This document shows positions 33,524-42,400 of a stretch of 64,000 nucleotides of DNA, piece by piece. Below the pieces are notes generated by a model. The model did no database searches and was not told the DNA's origin. It worked only from the letters and a program-made list of their open reading frames with translations. Position numbers and translations under genes: made by a program. Origin of the DNA: Streptomyces sp. NRRL F-5630 (lineage in GTDB: Bacteria > Actinomycetota > Actinomycetes > Streptomycetales > Streptomycetaceae); NCBI RefSeq assembly GCF_000719475.1, contig NZ_JOGO01000005.1:62001-126000 (forward strand), in the 5' to 3' direction. Position 1 is the first letter of the stretch; every line of letters starts with the position of its first letter.

Positions 33524-34975
33524 ATGCGCAGAACACTCGCCCTCGCCCTTGCCGCCGCCGCGGCGGCGGTGACCGCGGTCCCGGGAGTGTCGTCGGCGAC
33601 GACGCCGGAGACCGTGCGGTGGGGCCCGTGCCCGGAGGACATCGCCTCGCCACGTCTTGAGTGCTCGACGCTCCAAGTCCCCCTGGACTACCGGCATCCC
33701 GACGGTCGGCGAATCGAGATCGCGATCTCGCGACTGGCGAGCGAGAAGCCCTCGCAGCGTCGCGGGGTGCTGCTGACCAACCCGGGCGGCCCGGGCGGTG
33801 CGGGGCTCGACTACCCGGCCCTTCTCGCCGGCTCCGGGCTGCCCCAGAAGGTGCTGGACTCCTACGACGTGATCGGCTTCGACCCGCGCGGCGTCGGCCG
33901 CAGCACGCCGGTGACCTGCGACCTGACACCGGAACAGCAGGCACGCGGCAACTTTCCGCCGTACGCGCACACCTCGGCCGACGTCGCGCGGGAGGCGAGC
34001 TACGCGCGGACCGTCGCCGAGCAGTGCGCCACCTCGCGGACGGCGTGGATGCTGCCGCACACCACCACCGCGAACACCGCGCGCGACATGGACCGGATCC
34101 GGGTGGCGCTGGGCGAGCCGAAGCTCTCGTACCTCGGCCATTCGTACGGCACCCACCTCGGCGCGGTGTACGCGACGATGTTCCCCGAGCGCGGCGACCG
34201 GATCGTGCTCGACAGCAGCCTGGGGCCGGGTGGTTACGACGTCACGGCCATGCGGTCGTTCGCGCGGGGAATGGAGGACCGGTTCCCGGACTTCGCGGCG
34301 TTCGCTGCCGCGCATCCCGAGTACGGGTTGGGCACCACTCCGGAGCAGGTGACCGCGAAGTTCTACGACCTCGCCGAGCGGTTGGAGGCGAAGCCGGTCC
34401 AGGGCGTCGACGGGACGCTGTTCCGCGGGCTCACCTTCGAATATCTCTACAGCGATGCGACCCTCCGCCTGCTCGCCGCCACCTGGCAGGCTCTTGAGGA
34501 GGACCAGCCTCTGCCCAAACTGCCCTCGTCGGGGAACGTGGAAAATAGCATGGCCTCCCGCTTTTCAGTGATATGCGGTGATACCCGCTGGCCGAGGAAG
34601 GTCCGGGACTATCAGCGCGACGTCGCGGTCGACCGGCTGAGGTACCCGATGCTGGGCGGGTCCACGGCCAGCATCGGACCGTGCGCGTTCTGGCCGCACA
34701 AGCGGGCCGAACCGCCGGTGCGCATCGGTGACCGGGGCCCGTCGAACGTGCTCATGGCGCAGAACGAACGCGACCCGGGGACACCATTGGCCGGCGCCCG
34801 GAAGCTGCGGCACGCCTTGGGGAAGCGGGCCACCATGGTGACGGCCGACCAGGGCGGGCACGGCGTCTATCCGTTCGGCACCAACACGTGCGCGAACGAC
34901 GCGGTGACGGCGTTCCTGACCACGGGGCAGCGCCCGCCGCGGGACCTCGCCTGCGCGGCGGAGTCGAGCGAGTAA
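33524..34975 (+). CDS. Secreted alpha/beta hydrolase, TAP-like tripeptidyl aminopeptidase type
   Basis: 483-aa secreted serine hydrolase of the Streptomyces TAP/SlpD group. A Sec signal peptide covers about residues 1-24 (MRRTLALALAAAAAAVTAV, then SSA). The alpha/beta fold starts with NPGGPGGAGLDYPALLAG (oxyanion region) and FDPRGVGRSTPVTCD. The nucleophile is Ser207 in GHSYGTH. The C-terminal TAP-like domain supplies the acid at NERDPGTPLAGARKL and His in DQGGHGVYPFG. Cys pairs in the mature part fit an extracellular protein. AGGAGG precedes the ATG. It probably trims peptides outside the cell. A short AT-richer patch occurs near 34540-34580. Confidence 0.92.
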   Translation: MRRTLALALAAAAAAVTAVPGVSSATTPETVRWGPCPEDIASPRLECSTLQVPLDYRHPDGRRIEIAISRLASEKPSQRRGVLLTNPGGPGGAGLDYPALLAGSGLPQKVLDSYDVIGFDPRGVGRSTPVTCDLTPEQQARGNFPPYAHTSADVAREASYARTVAEQCATSRTAWMLPHTTTANTARDMDRIRVALGEPKLSYLGHSYGTHLGAVYATMFPERGDRIVLDSSLGPGGYDVTAMRSFARGMEDRFPDFAAFAAAHPEYGLGTTPEQVTAKFYDLAERLEAKPVQGVDGTLFRGLTFEYLYSDATLRLLAATWQALEEDQPLPKLPSSGNVENSMASRFSVICGDTRWPRKVRDYQRDVAVDRLRYPMLGGSTASIGPCAFWPHKRAEPPVRIGDRGPSNVLMAQNERDPGTPLAGARKLRHALGKRATMVTADQGGHGVYPFGTNTCANDAVTAFLTTGQRPPRDLACAAESSE

Positions 34976-35185
34976 CGGGAGCCGGAGCCGAGCGGACAAC
35001 GGGAACCGGGGCCTCTTCGGAGGGCGTCGGGCCGTGCGGTGGGCTCGGGCCGGAGGAGGGGCGGGTGTGATGCGGCGTCCCTGCCGAGAGCGCGTCGCGG
35101 GGGACACGCGGCGAAAAGCCGGGAGGCGACGCGGGCCCGATCACCGGCGGGCTGCCGCTCGGATGTCGTCACACGGCGGCACCCC

Positions 35186-35560
35186 TCACACCTCGCCCTC
35201 CGCCGACCGTGCCAGATACGTGTGATTGTCCTCGATGAGGTGGTCCAGCATGTCTCTGGCGGCGGTGAGGCCGTCGATGTCCTCGGAGAGCCGGGCCCGC
35301 TCGCGGGCCATGATCTCCAGCGCCTGCCGCGCCCTGTCCTCGCTCGGCTCGGTCATGCACGGCACCATCTCGACGAGGGTGCCGCTGGACATGCCCGCCG
35401 CCAGGAACGCTTGCACCAGGCGCACCCGCTGGACGTGCTCCTCCTCGTAGAGCCGCTGGCCGCTGGGCGAGCGGGAGCTGATGAGCAGGCCCTGCTCCTC
35501 GTAGTAGCGCAGCGACCGGCGGCTGGCTCCCGTCCGGGCGGACAATTCGCCGATCCGCAT
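35186..35560 (-). CDS. MerR-family regulator
   Basis: 124-aa MerR protein. The winged helix is MRIGELSARTGASRRSLRYYEEQGLLISSRSPSGQRLYEE, followed by VQRVRLVQAFLAAGMSSGTLVEMVPC and a long Glu/Arg-rich dimerisation helix. It is related to, but distinct from, the other MerR at 28994-29356. ATG 35560 is preceded by GAAGGGG. It is divergent from the EthD-type gene, and a 19-20-bp-spacer promoter lies between them (35590-35621), so this small gene is its likely target. Confidence 0.9.
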   Translation of the reverse strand: MRIGELSARTGASRRSLRYYEEQGLLISSRSPSGQRLYEEEHVQRVRLVQAFLAAGMSSGTLVEMVPCMTEPSEDRARQALEIMARERARLSEDIDGLTAARDMLDHLIEDNHTYLARSAEGEV

Positions 35561-35589
35561 GGTGGACCCCTTCTCCGCGTCTGTCCTAC

Positions 35590-35621
35590 TTGCCCCTGAC
35601 ATCGGTGTGAGCGTTTAGGTT
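35590..35621 (+). promoter_or_regulatory. MerR-type promoter giving a probable leaderless mRNA
   Basis: TTGCCC (35590-35595) and TTAGGT/TAGGTT (35615-35621) are 19-20 bp apart, an over-long spacer typical for MerR control. The -10 ends 6 nt before ATG 35628, which would put transcription start on the start codon. Confidence 0.65.
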
Positions 35622-35627
35622 ACCTCC

Positions 35628-35963
35628 ATGCTGAAGCTCATCTTCATGATCAATCGCGCCGAGGGAATGTCGTACGAGCGTTTCGTCGAGCACCATCGGG
35701 ATCGTCACGCGCCGCTGTTCACCTCCATCCCGGAGGCGGAGCGCTACGTGCGCAAGTACGTCGTGTCGCATCCGGTCCCCGCCGGGAAGTACCCGCCCCG
35801 GGCCTACGACGGCCTCACGGAGATCTGGTTCGAGGACTGGGAGGATCACGACGCCTTCTTCGCCTCCGACAACTACCGGACACTGGTCAACCCCGACGAA
35901 GCCCGCTTCATCGACATGGGCTCAGTGGCGGTGATGGTCACCGAGGAGAAGGAGGTCATCTGA
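35628..35963 (+). CDS. EthD-family small protein
   Basis: 111-aa dimeric alpha/beta-barrel protein of the EthD type. It contains LIFMINRAEGMSYERFVEHHRDRHAPLF at the start and VSHP...YDGLTEIWFEDWEDHDAFFAS in the middle, the usual pattern of this fold. EthD relatives serve as accessory proteins or small-molecule monooxygenase/cyclase-like enzymes in aromatic and ether degradation or antibiotic pathways. No RBS precedes the ATG, and the promoter -10 lies 6 nt upstream, so the mRNA is probably leaderless. It is divergent from a MerR gene. Confidence 0.85.
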   Translation: MLKLIFMINRAEGMSYERFVEHHRDRHAPLFTSIPEAERYVRKYVVSHPVPAGKYPPRAYDGLTEIWFEDWEDHDAFFASDNYRTLVNPDEARFIDMGSVAVMVTEEKEVI

Positions 35964-36386
35964 CGAACCGGTTCGACGGGCGGATACGAGCGCGACTCCC
36001 GCCGCCGACCCGGCCCGCACGCTGCCGGCCGCGCCCACCGCACCGTCGAAGACATGGCGCGCCCCCGGTGCATCAGCTCGGGGGGCCGAGGGGCAGAAGT
36101 CCCGAACGGAACGCCCCACCCGCGCGGCTCGGCGTTGCGGAGACCCGTGACGAGGACGTCACCGGCCGTCCCTGCTCCAGCGCCGTGACCTGAAGCCCTG
36201 CCCGGGGCCAGGACGGGGACCGCGTGCACCGGCGGGCGGCTCGTCCTCTCCCCCCGGGGCCTCCCGGCCGTCGGGTCCCGCACGCTGGGCGGCCGGGACG
36301 CTGGGCGTCCCGCACGCCGGGCGGCCGGGACGGCACCAGGGCTCGATGAAGACGCCGCCGAGGACCGACCCTCCGGGGCCTTCACC
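35964..36386. other. Region without a gene; contains a 32-bp tandem repeat
   Basis: About 420 bp between the EthD-type and EamA genes, which converge on it. Two near-identical 32-bp units (36276-36307 and about 36308-36335), each starting TCCCGCACGC, lie in tandem. No protein-coding pattern was recognised. Confidence 0.5.
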
Positions 36387-37385
36387 TCACGGCGCGCTGC
36401 GTTCGGCCCGGGGCCGGGACTCGGCGAGGGCGAGGGCGGCGATGGCCCCGAGCAGGATCACCGTGCCCACGACGGTGGCCACGGTGAGCTGTTCGTCGAG
36501 GAACAGCACGGCCAGGGCGGCGGCGCTGACCGGCTCCAGGAGCATCATGACGGACGCGGTGGCGGCCCTGAGCACGGCGACCCCGGCGAAGTACAGCGGG
36601 TAGGCGAGTGCCGTGGTGACGGCGGCGATGTACAGCATGAGCAGCGCCGCCTCGGTGAGGTTCCCGCCCTGCGGGACAAGCCCCTCGTGGAAGGCCGGCG
36701 GCAGCATCACGGCCGCGCCGATCACGAAGGACCAGAGGGTGAGCGTGAAGGCGTCCTCGCCGGTCCCGTGCCGTCCGGTCCACCGGCCCAGCAGATTGGA
36801 GACGGTGTACCCGGCAGCGGACAACAGGGCCATCGCCACGCCCGCGGGGTGCACGACGCCGGGCTGGTTGCCCAGCACGAGCACGGTCAGTCCGGCCAGC
36901 GCGCCCGTGACGGCCAGTACTCCGGCGCGGCCGACGCGCTCGCCCAGGAACAGTCGCCCACCGGCGGCCGTGAACACGGGTGCGGTGCCGAGCGTGACAA
37001 TGGTGCCCACCGCGAGCCCGGTGTGCCGCACAGCGGCGAAGTAGGCGGTCTGGAAGACAGCCAGCCCGACTCCGGTGCCGATCAGCAGCAGCATCCGCCG
37101 CCCGGCGGGCCGCGGCGCGCGCGGCGCCTTGCGGAACCTGCCCACCGCCACGGCGGGCAGCAGCAGCACCGCCCCGGCCGAGAAGCGCCAGAACGAGAGG
37201 GCCATGGGCCCCAGGTCGCTCGTCCGGTAGATGACCTCCACGGCCGCTCCCGTCGTTCCCCAGGCGATCCCGGCGAAGGCCAGGAAGGCGAAGCCGCGCC
37301 GTACCGCGTGCGAGCCGGTCCGTGACCGGGCACCGGCGGGGCCCGACTCCTCGGCGTAGAGGTCGAGATCCTGTGAGGGCTGCAT
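36387..37385 (-). CDS. EamA/DMT-family transporter
   Basis: 332-aa ten-helix transporter of the drug/metabolite family, with two EamA repeats. The first runs over about 30-165 ([36 protein letters not shown]) and the second over about 180-320 ([40 protein letters not shown]). The N-terminal 28 residues are polar and cytoplasmic. It probably exports an amino acid or small metabolite. It is divergent from a LysR gene across 68 bp, and an inverted repeat lies in the gap, so LysR control is likely. Confidence 0.9.
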   Translation of the reverse strand: MQPSQDLDLYAEESGPAGARSRTGSHAVRRGFAFLAFAGIAWGTTGAAVEVIYRTSDLGPMALSFWRFSAGAVLLLPAVAVGRFRKAPRAPRPAGRRMLLLIGTGVGLAVFQTAYFAAVRHTGLAVGTIVTLGTAPVFTAAGGRLFLGERVGRAGVLAVTGALAGLTVLVLGNQPGVVHPAGVAMALLSAAGYTVSNLLGRWTGRHGTGEDAFTLTLWSFVIGAAVMLPPAFHEGLVPQGGNLTEAALLMLYIAAVTTALAYPLYFAGVAVLRAATASVMMLLEPVSAAALAVLFLDEQLTVATVVGTVILLGAIAALALAESRPRAERSAP

Positions 37386-37434
37386 CCGTTCACCGTGCGG
37401 CCGGTCGCCGGATGCGCAAAATGCATCCTGACTG

Positions 37435-37449
37435 TCAGCGATACGCTGA
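37435..37449. promoter_or_regulatory. Putative LysR-binding inverted repeat
   Basis: TCAGCGATACGCTGA is a perfect 6-3-6 palindrome between the EamA and LysR start codons, 4 bp upstream of the LysR ATG. It has the T-to-A ends expected of LysR boxes but with 13 instead of 11 bases between. Assignment is by position. Confidence 0.5.
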
Positions 37450-37453
37450 GCGT

Positions 37454-38368
37454 ATGGATAGACACCCAGGAGACGGCACGGGGCTCGCAGGGCTGGAGCT
37501 GAGGCATCTGCGCTGCCTGGTCGCGATCGTGGACACCGGCAGCTTCACGGACGCGGCCCTGGAACTGGGCGTCTCCCAGGCCGCGGTCTCCCGCACCTTG
37601 CTCGCCCTGGAGAAGACCTTGGAGGTGCGGCTGCTGCACCGCACCAGCCGCACGGTCGAGCCCACCAAGGCGGGCGGGCAGGTGCTCGCCCGCGCCCGTC
37701 TGCTGCTGGCCGGCGCGGAGGAACTCGTCGCCGAAGCCGCCTCCGGCCACCGCCGCCTGCACATCGGTCACGCCTGGTCGGCCTTCGGGCGTCACACCAC
37801 CGCGTTCCAGCGCCGCTGGCGGCACGACCACCCCGACGTCGCGCTCAGACTCGTCCGGCACAACTCCTCCACCGGGGGGCTCGCCGAGGGACTCTGCGAC
37901 CTCGCGGTCATCCGGAGCGCCCTCGACCTCGCACCCTGGTCACATGCCTTCGTCGGCCACGAGGACCGCTGCCTCGCCCTCGCCTCCGACGATCCCTGGG
38001 CCCGTCGCCGCGGCATCCGCCTGGCCGAAGTCGCCACCCGCACCCTCGCCCTCGACCGCCGCACGGGCACCACCACCCTGAACCTGTGGCCCGAGCCGGA
38101 ACGGCCCGCCGCCGAGTACGTCCACGACATCGACGACTGGCTCGCCGCCATCGCCTCCGGCCGCTGCGTCGGCGTCACTCCCCAGGCCACCGCGGCCCAG
38201 TACCGCCCCGCCGGCATCACCTACCGCCCTCTGCGCGACGCGGAGCCCGTCCCCGTCCACCTCATCTGGCGCCCCCAGGACCCCCACCCCGCCACCCGCG
38301 CCGCCGTCGCCCTCGCCATCGACCTGTACCGCACAGGCCATCAAGCCCCGGCGGCCTCTGGTGGATGA
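37454..38368 (+). CDS. LysR-family regulator
   Basis: 304-aa regulator. The helix-turn-helix lies at about residues 17-75: [58 protein letters not shown]. The rest is the periplasmic-binding-like effector domain, with [11 protein letters not shown] opening the first lobe. ATG 37454 has no Shine-Dalgarno sequence, so the mRNA may be leaderless or have little leader. It is divergent from the EamA exporter gene, and a palindrome lies between them. Such LysR/exporter pairs usually respond to the exported metabolite; the ligand is not known here. Confidence 0.9.
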   Translation: MDRHPGDGTGLAGLELRHLRCLVAIVDTGSFTDAALELGVSQAAVSRTLLALEKTLEVRLLHRTSRTVEPTKAGGQVLARARLLLAGAEELVAEAASGHRRLHIGHAWSAFGRHTTAFQRRWRHDHPDVALRLVRHNSSTGGLAEGLCDLAVIRSALDLAPWSHAFVGHEDRCLALASDDPWARRRGIRLAEVATRTLALDRRTGTTTLNLWPEPERPAAEYVHDIDDWLAAIASGRCVGVTPQATAAQYRPAGITYRPLRDAEPVPVHLIWRPQDPHPATRAAVALAIDLYRTGHQAPAASGG

Positions 38369-38385
38369 GCGGTGAGGACGGTGGG

Positions 38386-38434
38386 CCGTCTGCCGTCTGC
38401 CGTCTGCCGTCTGCCGTCTGCCGCCTGCCGCTGG
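38386..38434. repeat. Heptanucleotide tandem repeat, unit CCGTCTG
   Basis: Five perfect CCGTCTG copies (38386-38420) followed by the variants CCGCCTG and CCGCTGG. It starts 17 bp after the LysR stop codon, in noncoding DNA. Confidence 0.9.
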
Positions 38435-38475
38435 ACGGTCGCGGCCGCACCGCGCCGGTCGGCGAACGGCCGCGA

Positions 38476-38543
38476 GAATCCGCGAGCGGGCCCGTCGCGG
38501 TCACCGTGGGAATCCGCGAGCGGTCCCTCTCGCGGTCACCGCG
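38476..38543. repeat. 34-bp direct repeat, two copies
   Basis: Two adjacent 34-bp copies (38476-38509 and 38510-38543), each starting GAATCCGCGAGCGG and ending CGCGGTCACCG plus 3-4 nt, with few differences. They lie between the LysR and TipAS-domain genes. Confidence 0.75.
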
Positions 38544-38666
38544 CGCCCGTCACGTGGGGGAAGCCGCACCAGACCCCCAAGACGGCCGCGGACATCATGA
38601 CCGCGGTCGTACGGGGCTCCTGCCCGTTGACCCCCCTCCCGACAGCGCGGACCGGCGCGGAAGAAG

Positions 38667-38697
38667 TTGACCTTGCCGTAGCGGCAATGTCTACGGT
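38667..38697 (+). promoter_or_regulatory. MerR-type promoter before the TipAS-domain gene
   Basis: TTGACC (38667-38672) and TACGGT (38692-38697) are exactly 19 bp apart. The spacer holds the perfect dyad TTGCCGTAGCGGCAA (38673-38687). The -10 ends 8 nt before ATG 38706, so the transcript should be leaderless or nearly so. Both features are typical of MerR-activated promoters. Confidence 0.75.
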
Positions 38698-38705
38698 CGC
38701 TTGCC

Positions 38706-39356
38706 ATGACGATTTCCATCATCGACAGCGCCTCCTGCATGAGCCGGGTCCTGGCGGCGGATACGGACGATCGCGCCGACCTCCTCCGTGACATGTGGGC
38801 CCCCATGGCGGGGATGTACCACTTCATCCCTGGTGGCGTGGACATGGCCACCGTGCACCGGCAGAACTTCGGCTTCCCTCCGGACTCCGCGACGGAGCAG
38901 GTGCGCGAGGGTCTGGAAGCGGAAGGCCGCGAGCCCCGCATGGACGTGATGCTCGAAGGCTTCAACGACCGCTACGAGGCCGAGGTCGTACGACGGTGGG
39001 GCCGCGAAGCCTTCGACGCGTCGAACCAGTGGTGGCATTCCAAGTCCATCGGACAGCAACGCGACTGGCAGGCCGACGCCGAGGCCCTGCTCACCCGGTG
39101 GGCCGAGATTCACGAAGCCGGACACACCCCGGGATCACCTGTTGCTCAAGAGCACGCCGCCGTCCACATGACCTGGTTCGCCGAGATCCCCGGCACCCCC
39201 ACGCACGCCGACGATGCCGAGCGATCCGCCGCGATGGTGCGCTGCGTGGCCGACCTCTACCAGACCAGCCCCGACTTCCACCACGCCTTCGGCAGCCGGG
39301 AGGCCGCGCAGTTCGCCGCCGACGCCCTGCGCCTCCACGTGCGGCCCCCGGCCTGA
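38706..39356 (+). CDS. TipAS-domain protein without a MerR DNA-binding domain
   Basis: 216-aa cytosolic protein. The second half (about 80-210) matches TipAS, the antibiotic-binding domain of TipA-type MerR regulators: LEGFNDRYEAEVVRRWG, WQADAEALLTRWAEIHEAG, and a C-terminal YQTSPDFHHAFGSREAAQFAADAL. The first 80 residues (LLRDMWAPMAGMYHFIPGG, MATVHRQNFGFPPD) are not a winged helix and I do not recognise them. TipAS domains trap thiopeptide and other ligands. Without DNA-binding ability this protein could sequester such a compound. It sits behind a MerR-type promoter, but no MerR gene is adjacent. No RBS precedes the ATG. Confidence 0.75.
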   Translation: MTISIIDSASCMSRVLAADTDDRADLLRDMWAPMAGMYHFIPGGVDMATVHRQNFGFPPDSATEQVREGLEAEGREPRMDVMLEGFNDRYEAEVVRRWGREAFDASNQWWHSKSIGQQRDWQADAEALLTRWAEIHEAGHTPGSPVAQEHAAVHMTWFAEIPGTPTHADDAERSAAMVRCVADLYQTSPDFHHAFGSREAAQFAADALRLHVRPPA

Positions 39357-39571
39357 CACAGCCGGTACCGCGGCAGCCGCCCCGGACCGGAAGATGCCCA
39401 AGTCCCTTCCTCACGCCGCCTTACCTCGCGGCACCGTCTGAAGGGGCCTCACTCGTCATCGAGGGGAGGGGGCCGATCACCGAGATCGCCGCCTCGCCCC
39501 ATGGCCCGGGTGGTGTTCGCTCTCCGCGAGTCCGCCGGTCTTTCCGGCCGCGCCGGGTCTCGACCGGCCGG

Positions 39572-40669
39572 TCACGTGGTGGGGAGGACGCGCGTATGCC
39601 TGGGGTAGTCGGTGTAGCCCTCGGTGAGACCGGCGTAGTAGGTCTCCCGGTCGCCGTCGGCGAGCGGGTGGCCCTGCGCGAAGCGCTCGACCAGGTCGGG
39701 ATTGGCGATGTAGGGAGCGCCGAAGGAGACCGCGTCGACTATTCCCCGGCCGAGGATGTCGTTGCCAAGGGCCCGGGTGAAGCCGAGGTTGGCGACGATG
39801 CTGCCGTGATAGTGGCCGCGGTAGCGGGAGAAGAGGGCGGCGCGTTCCTCGATGGTGCCGGGGGCGCCCATGAGGTGCAGATAGGCGAGGCTGTAGTCGT
39901 TGAGCCTCTTGAACAACTGGTCGTAGTCGGCGAGGGTCTCCTCGTCCGCGGTGAACGCGGTTCCGCTGATCCAGAGCGGGGACATCTTCAGGCCGACGCG
40001 GTCGCTGCCCCACACGTCGCCGACGGCGTCGAGGATGTCGTTGAGGAGCCGGGCGCGCTTCTCGCTGCTGCCTCCGTAGTCGTCGGTACGCCGGTTGAGA
40101 CGGGGATTGAGGAACTGCGGGATCAAGTGCTGTCCCTGGGCGTGGATTTCGACGCCGTCGAAGCCGGCGCGGCGGGCGTTCTCGGCCGCGTGGCGGTAGT
40201 CGGCGATGGTGGCGGCGATCTCCGCGCCGGTGTACGCGCGCGGGGTGACGGTGGCCTTCGGGCCGGAGGGGGTGAAGGACGTCTCGCCGGGGTTGATGGC
40301 CGAGGGGCCGGCCGGCAGGCGTCCGCCGAAGTGGTCGGGGTGGGAGGCCGCTCCGACGTGGCCCAGCTGGGAGAGGATCCGTCCACCCGCCTCGTGGACG
40401 GCCTCGGTGACCTTTGTCCAGCCGGCGGTCTGGGCGTCGGTGTAGATGCCGGGGACGTTGATGAACCCGATCGCGTCGGGGCTGACCCAGGTCCCCTCGG
40501 TGACGATCAGCCCGGCGGTGGCGCGCTGCGCGTAGTAGGTCGCCTGCAAGTCGGTCGGGGCCAGCTCGGGATTGTGGGCGCGGGCGCGCGTCATGGGGGC
40601 CATGACGACGCTGTTGGGCAGCTCCAGCGCTCCCAGGCGGACGGGCTGCAGCAAGGGCTGGGTGGGCAT
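39572..40669 (-). CDS. Old-yellow-enzyme family NADH:flavin oxidoreductase
   Basis: 365-aa FMN-dependent ene-reductase (OYE/NemA type). It shows the FMN-binding N-terminus VRLGALELPNSVVMAPMTRARA, the conserved QLGHVGAASHPD strand, and GFDGVEIHAQGQHLIPQFLNPRLNRRTDDYGGS. The family usually has GAN(G/H)G after IH, whereas this protein has AQGQ, which may alter substrate contacts. ATG 40669 has GGAAG upstream. It is the last gene of a three-gene minus-strand operon with an F420/NADP-type reductase and an MDR oxidoreductase, all divergent from a TetR gene. It probably reduces electrophilic enals, quinones or nitro compounds. Confidence 0.92.
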   Translation of the reverse strand: MPTQPLLQPVRLGALELPNSVVMAPMTRARAHNPELAPTDLQATYYAQRATAGLIVTEGTWVSPDAIGFINVPGIYTDAQTAGWTKVTEAVHEAGGRILSQLGHVGAASHPDHFGGRLPAGPSAINPGETSFTPSGPKATVTPRAYTGAEIAATIADYRHAAENARRAGFDGVEIHAQGQHLIPQFLNPRLNRRTDDYGGSSEKRARLLNDILDAVGDVWGSDRVGLKMSPLWISGTAFTADEETLADYDQLFKRLNDYSLAYLHLMGAPGTIEERAALFSRYRGHYHGSIVANLGFTRALGNDILGRGIVDAVSFGAPYIANPDLVERFAQGHPLADGDRETYYAGLTEGYTDYPRHTRVLPTT

Positions 40670-40751
40670 GAGTGACTTCCTTGTACGGAGGGTGGATGAA
40701 GGACACGAGCGCACGGACAACTGAGAGCCGCTGCCTCAGCCCTGTTCTGCC

Positions 40752-41354
40752 TCAGTCCTGTTTGAGGGCGTGGAGGCCGGAGAGCGGACCGCCGAGTTGC
40801 ATAAGGCGTCCGCCCTCGCGCAGGGAGCCGAGATCGACGGGCGCGAAGCCGAAGGCCGCGGTGAGATCCCCGACGGTCGCTTTGGCGTCCGCGTCGTCCC
40901 CGGCGAGGAACAGCACTTGACGTCCGGCCTCGTGGCGCGGGTTGGCGGCGATGTACTGGCCGTACAGGGTGTTGAACGCCTTGACGACGCGGGCCCCGGG
41001 CAGCAGTGAGGCGACGTACTCGCTGCCGGTCAGCTCGCCCAGGTCCGCGATCCGGGCGTGCGGGGGAGGGGAGGCGAACTGGTTGGTGGTGTCGATGACG
41101 ACGCGGCCATCGAAGGGTGGCAGGCCCGCTGTCGCCTCCGGGATCTGGGGCCAGGCCACGGCGAGGACGACGAGCTCCGCCGCCGCGGCCTGGCGAGGGG
41201 TTCCGGCGCGGGCGAGCGGTCCGAGTGCGCCGACGAGCCCGGCCAGGGAAGCGGGGCCGCGACCGTTGCTCAGGACGACCTCGTGGCCGTGGGCAAGGGC
41301 ATGGCGTGCGATGGCCTGGGCGACGGTTCCGGCGCCGAGCGTGCCGATCCTCAT
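40752..41354 (-). CDS. NADPH-dependent F420 reductase-like oxidoreductase
   Basis: 200-aa Rossmann protein of the F420-dependent NADP reductase (Fno)-like group. MRIGTLGAGTVAQAIARHAL is the dinucleotide motif. EVVLSNGRGPASLAGLV resembles the NADP 2'-phosphate site (typically SNSRGP). VVKAFNTLYGQYIAANP matches the conserved KAFNT segment. It would transfer hydride between NADP and F420 or a similar acceptor. It lies between the MDR and OYE genes on the minus strand, with 20-bp and 82-bp gaps, so it belongs to their operon. The RBS before ATG 41354 is weak. Confidence 0.88.
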   Translation of the reverse strand: MRIGTLGAGTVAQAIARHALAHGHEVVLSNGRGPASLAGLVGALGPLARAGTPRQAAAAELVVLAVAWPQIPEATAGLPPFDGRVVIDTTNQFASPPPHARIADLGELTGSEYVASLLPGARVVKAFNTLYGQYIAANPRHEAGRQVLFLAGDDADAKATVGDLTAAFGFAPVDLGSLREGGRLMQLGGPLSGLHALKQD

Positions 41355-41374
41355 GGGGGTGCCTTTCGCGGGGA

Positions 41375-42379
41375 TCAGGAGGGGGGACTGGTGAGCAGGA
41401 CCGTTCCGCTCTTGCCGGTACGGCGGACGTGGTCGACGGCTTTGGGGAACTCGGCGAGGTCGTAGCGCGCGGCGACCTCGAAGAGGTCCGGAGCGGTCGC
41501 GGCCAGGCGGGTGGCGAAGGCGACGTCCTCGGCCCGCTCCTCGGGCGTGCGGGTCATCCACCGTTCGATGGACACGCCTCGCACGGTCAGGGCCCGGCGC
41601 ATCAGTGGGAGCGACTCCAGAGGCGTGCTCCCGGAACCGAGCCGGCCGTAGGTGATCAGCGTGCCACCGTCGTCGAGCAGTCCGGCGAGCTCGCCGGACA
41701 GGGACCCGCCCACCGCGTCGAGCGCGACCCGGGGGCGCCTGCCGCCGGTCGCTTCGCGGACTTGGGCCCGCCAATCCGTGTCGGCCGTCGAAATGGCCGG
41801 CAGTTCCGGGAAGCGCTGCCGCAGCGTCCGCGCACCGGTGGCACTGCGCACCAGGTTGACCAGCGGGATGCCGTGCTTGACAGCCGCGGCGCCGACCAGC
41901 TTCCCCACGGACGAACCGGCGGCCGTCTGGATGACCGGCCCCGGCTGGTCGTGCTGGGCCTCCTCGACCGCTCGCAGCAAAGTGAGCAGGGTGATCGGGT
42001 TGACCAGCATCAGGGCCGCGGTCTCGTCGCTGACATGCTCCGGTACGGGTACCACCAGACCGGCAGGGGCCGTGAGTACGTCGCTCCACGCGCCCGGTAC
42101 CGGGAAGAACGCGACCCGCTGACCCGGCCCCAGATGCCGCACACCCTCGCCGAGGGCATCGACGACGCCCATTCCCTCCAGGCCGGGGACGCGCGGACCG
42201 GCGAGCCGCCGCCGCGCGTCCGGGCCGCCCTCTACTCCCGCCAGGTCGCCCGGGTGGATGGGACGGGACAGCACCCGCACCCGTACCTGCGCCGCGTCGG
42301 GTGCGGGAGGGGGCGACTGCTCTCTCAGGTGCAGGACCTCGTCGGCCTCGCCATGGCGGTCGTGCGCGATGGTGCGCAT
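41375..42379 (-). CDS. MDR-family zinc-type oxidoreductase (quinone reductase-like)
   Basis: 334-aa medium-chain reductase. The GroES-like N-terminal domain includes VRVRVLSRPIHPGDLAGVEGG and GPRVPGLEGMGVVDALGEGV. The NADPH-binding domain has VIQTAAGSSVGKLVGAAA. No structural zinc Cys cluster is seen, so it belongs to the zinc-independent quinone/enoyl reductase group, which matches trans-2-enoyl-reductase-like members. ATG 42379 has AGGAG just upstream; a longer frame from 42415 overlaps an operator and is less likely. It is the first gene of the operon divergent from TetR. Confidence 0.9.
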   Translation of the reverse strand: MRTIAHDRHGEADEVLHLREQSPPPAPDAAQVRVRVLSRPIHPGDLAGVEGGPDARRRLAGPRVPGLEGMGVVDALGEGVRHLGPGQRVAFFPVPGAWSDVLTAPAGLVVPVPEHVSDETAALMLVNPITLLTLLRAVEEAQHDQPGPVIQTAAGSSVGKLVGAAAVKHGIPLVNLVRSATGARTLRQRFPELPAISTADTDWRAQVREATGGRRPRVALDAVGGSLSGELAGLLDDGGTLITYGRLGSGSTPLESLPLMRRALTVRGVSIERWMTRTPEERAEDVAFATRLAATAPDLFEVAARYDLAEFPKAVDHVRRTGKSGTVLLTSPPS

Positions 42380-42400
42380 GAGGCTCCTGTTCGATTTATT

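Noticed and set aside
31724..34315. An 863-aa sensor kinase
   Set aside because: The upstream 468 residues are antisense to the TAP-type hydrolase gene and lack sensor motifs; the kinase starts near 32911.
38706..39356. A complete TipA-type MerR regulator
   Set aside because: No MerR helix-turn-helix is encoded in the first 80 residues or in any frame just upstream.
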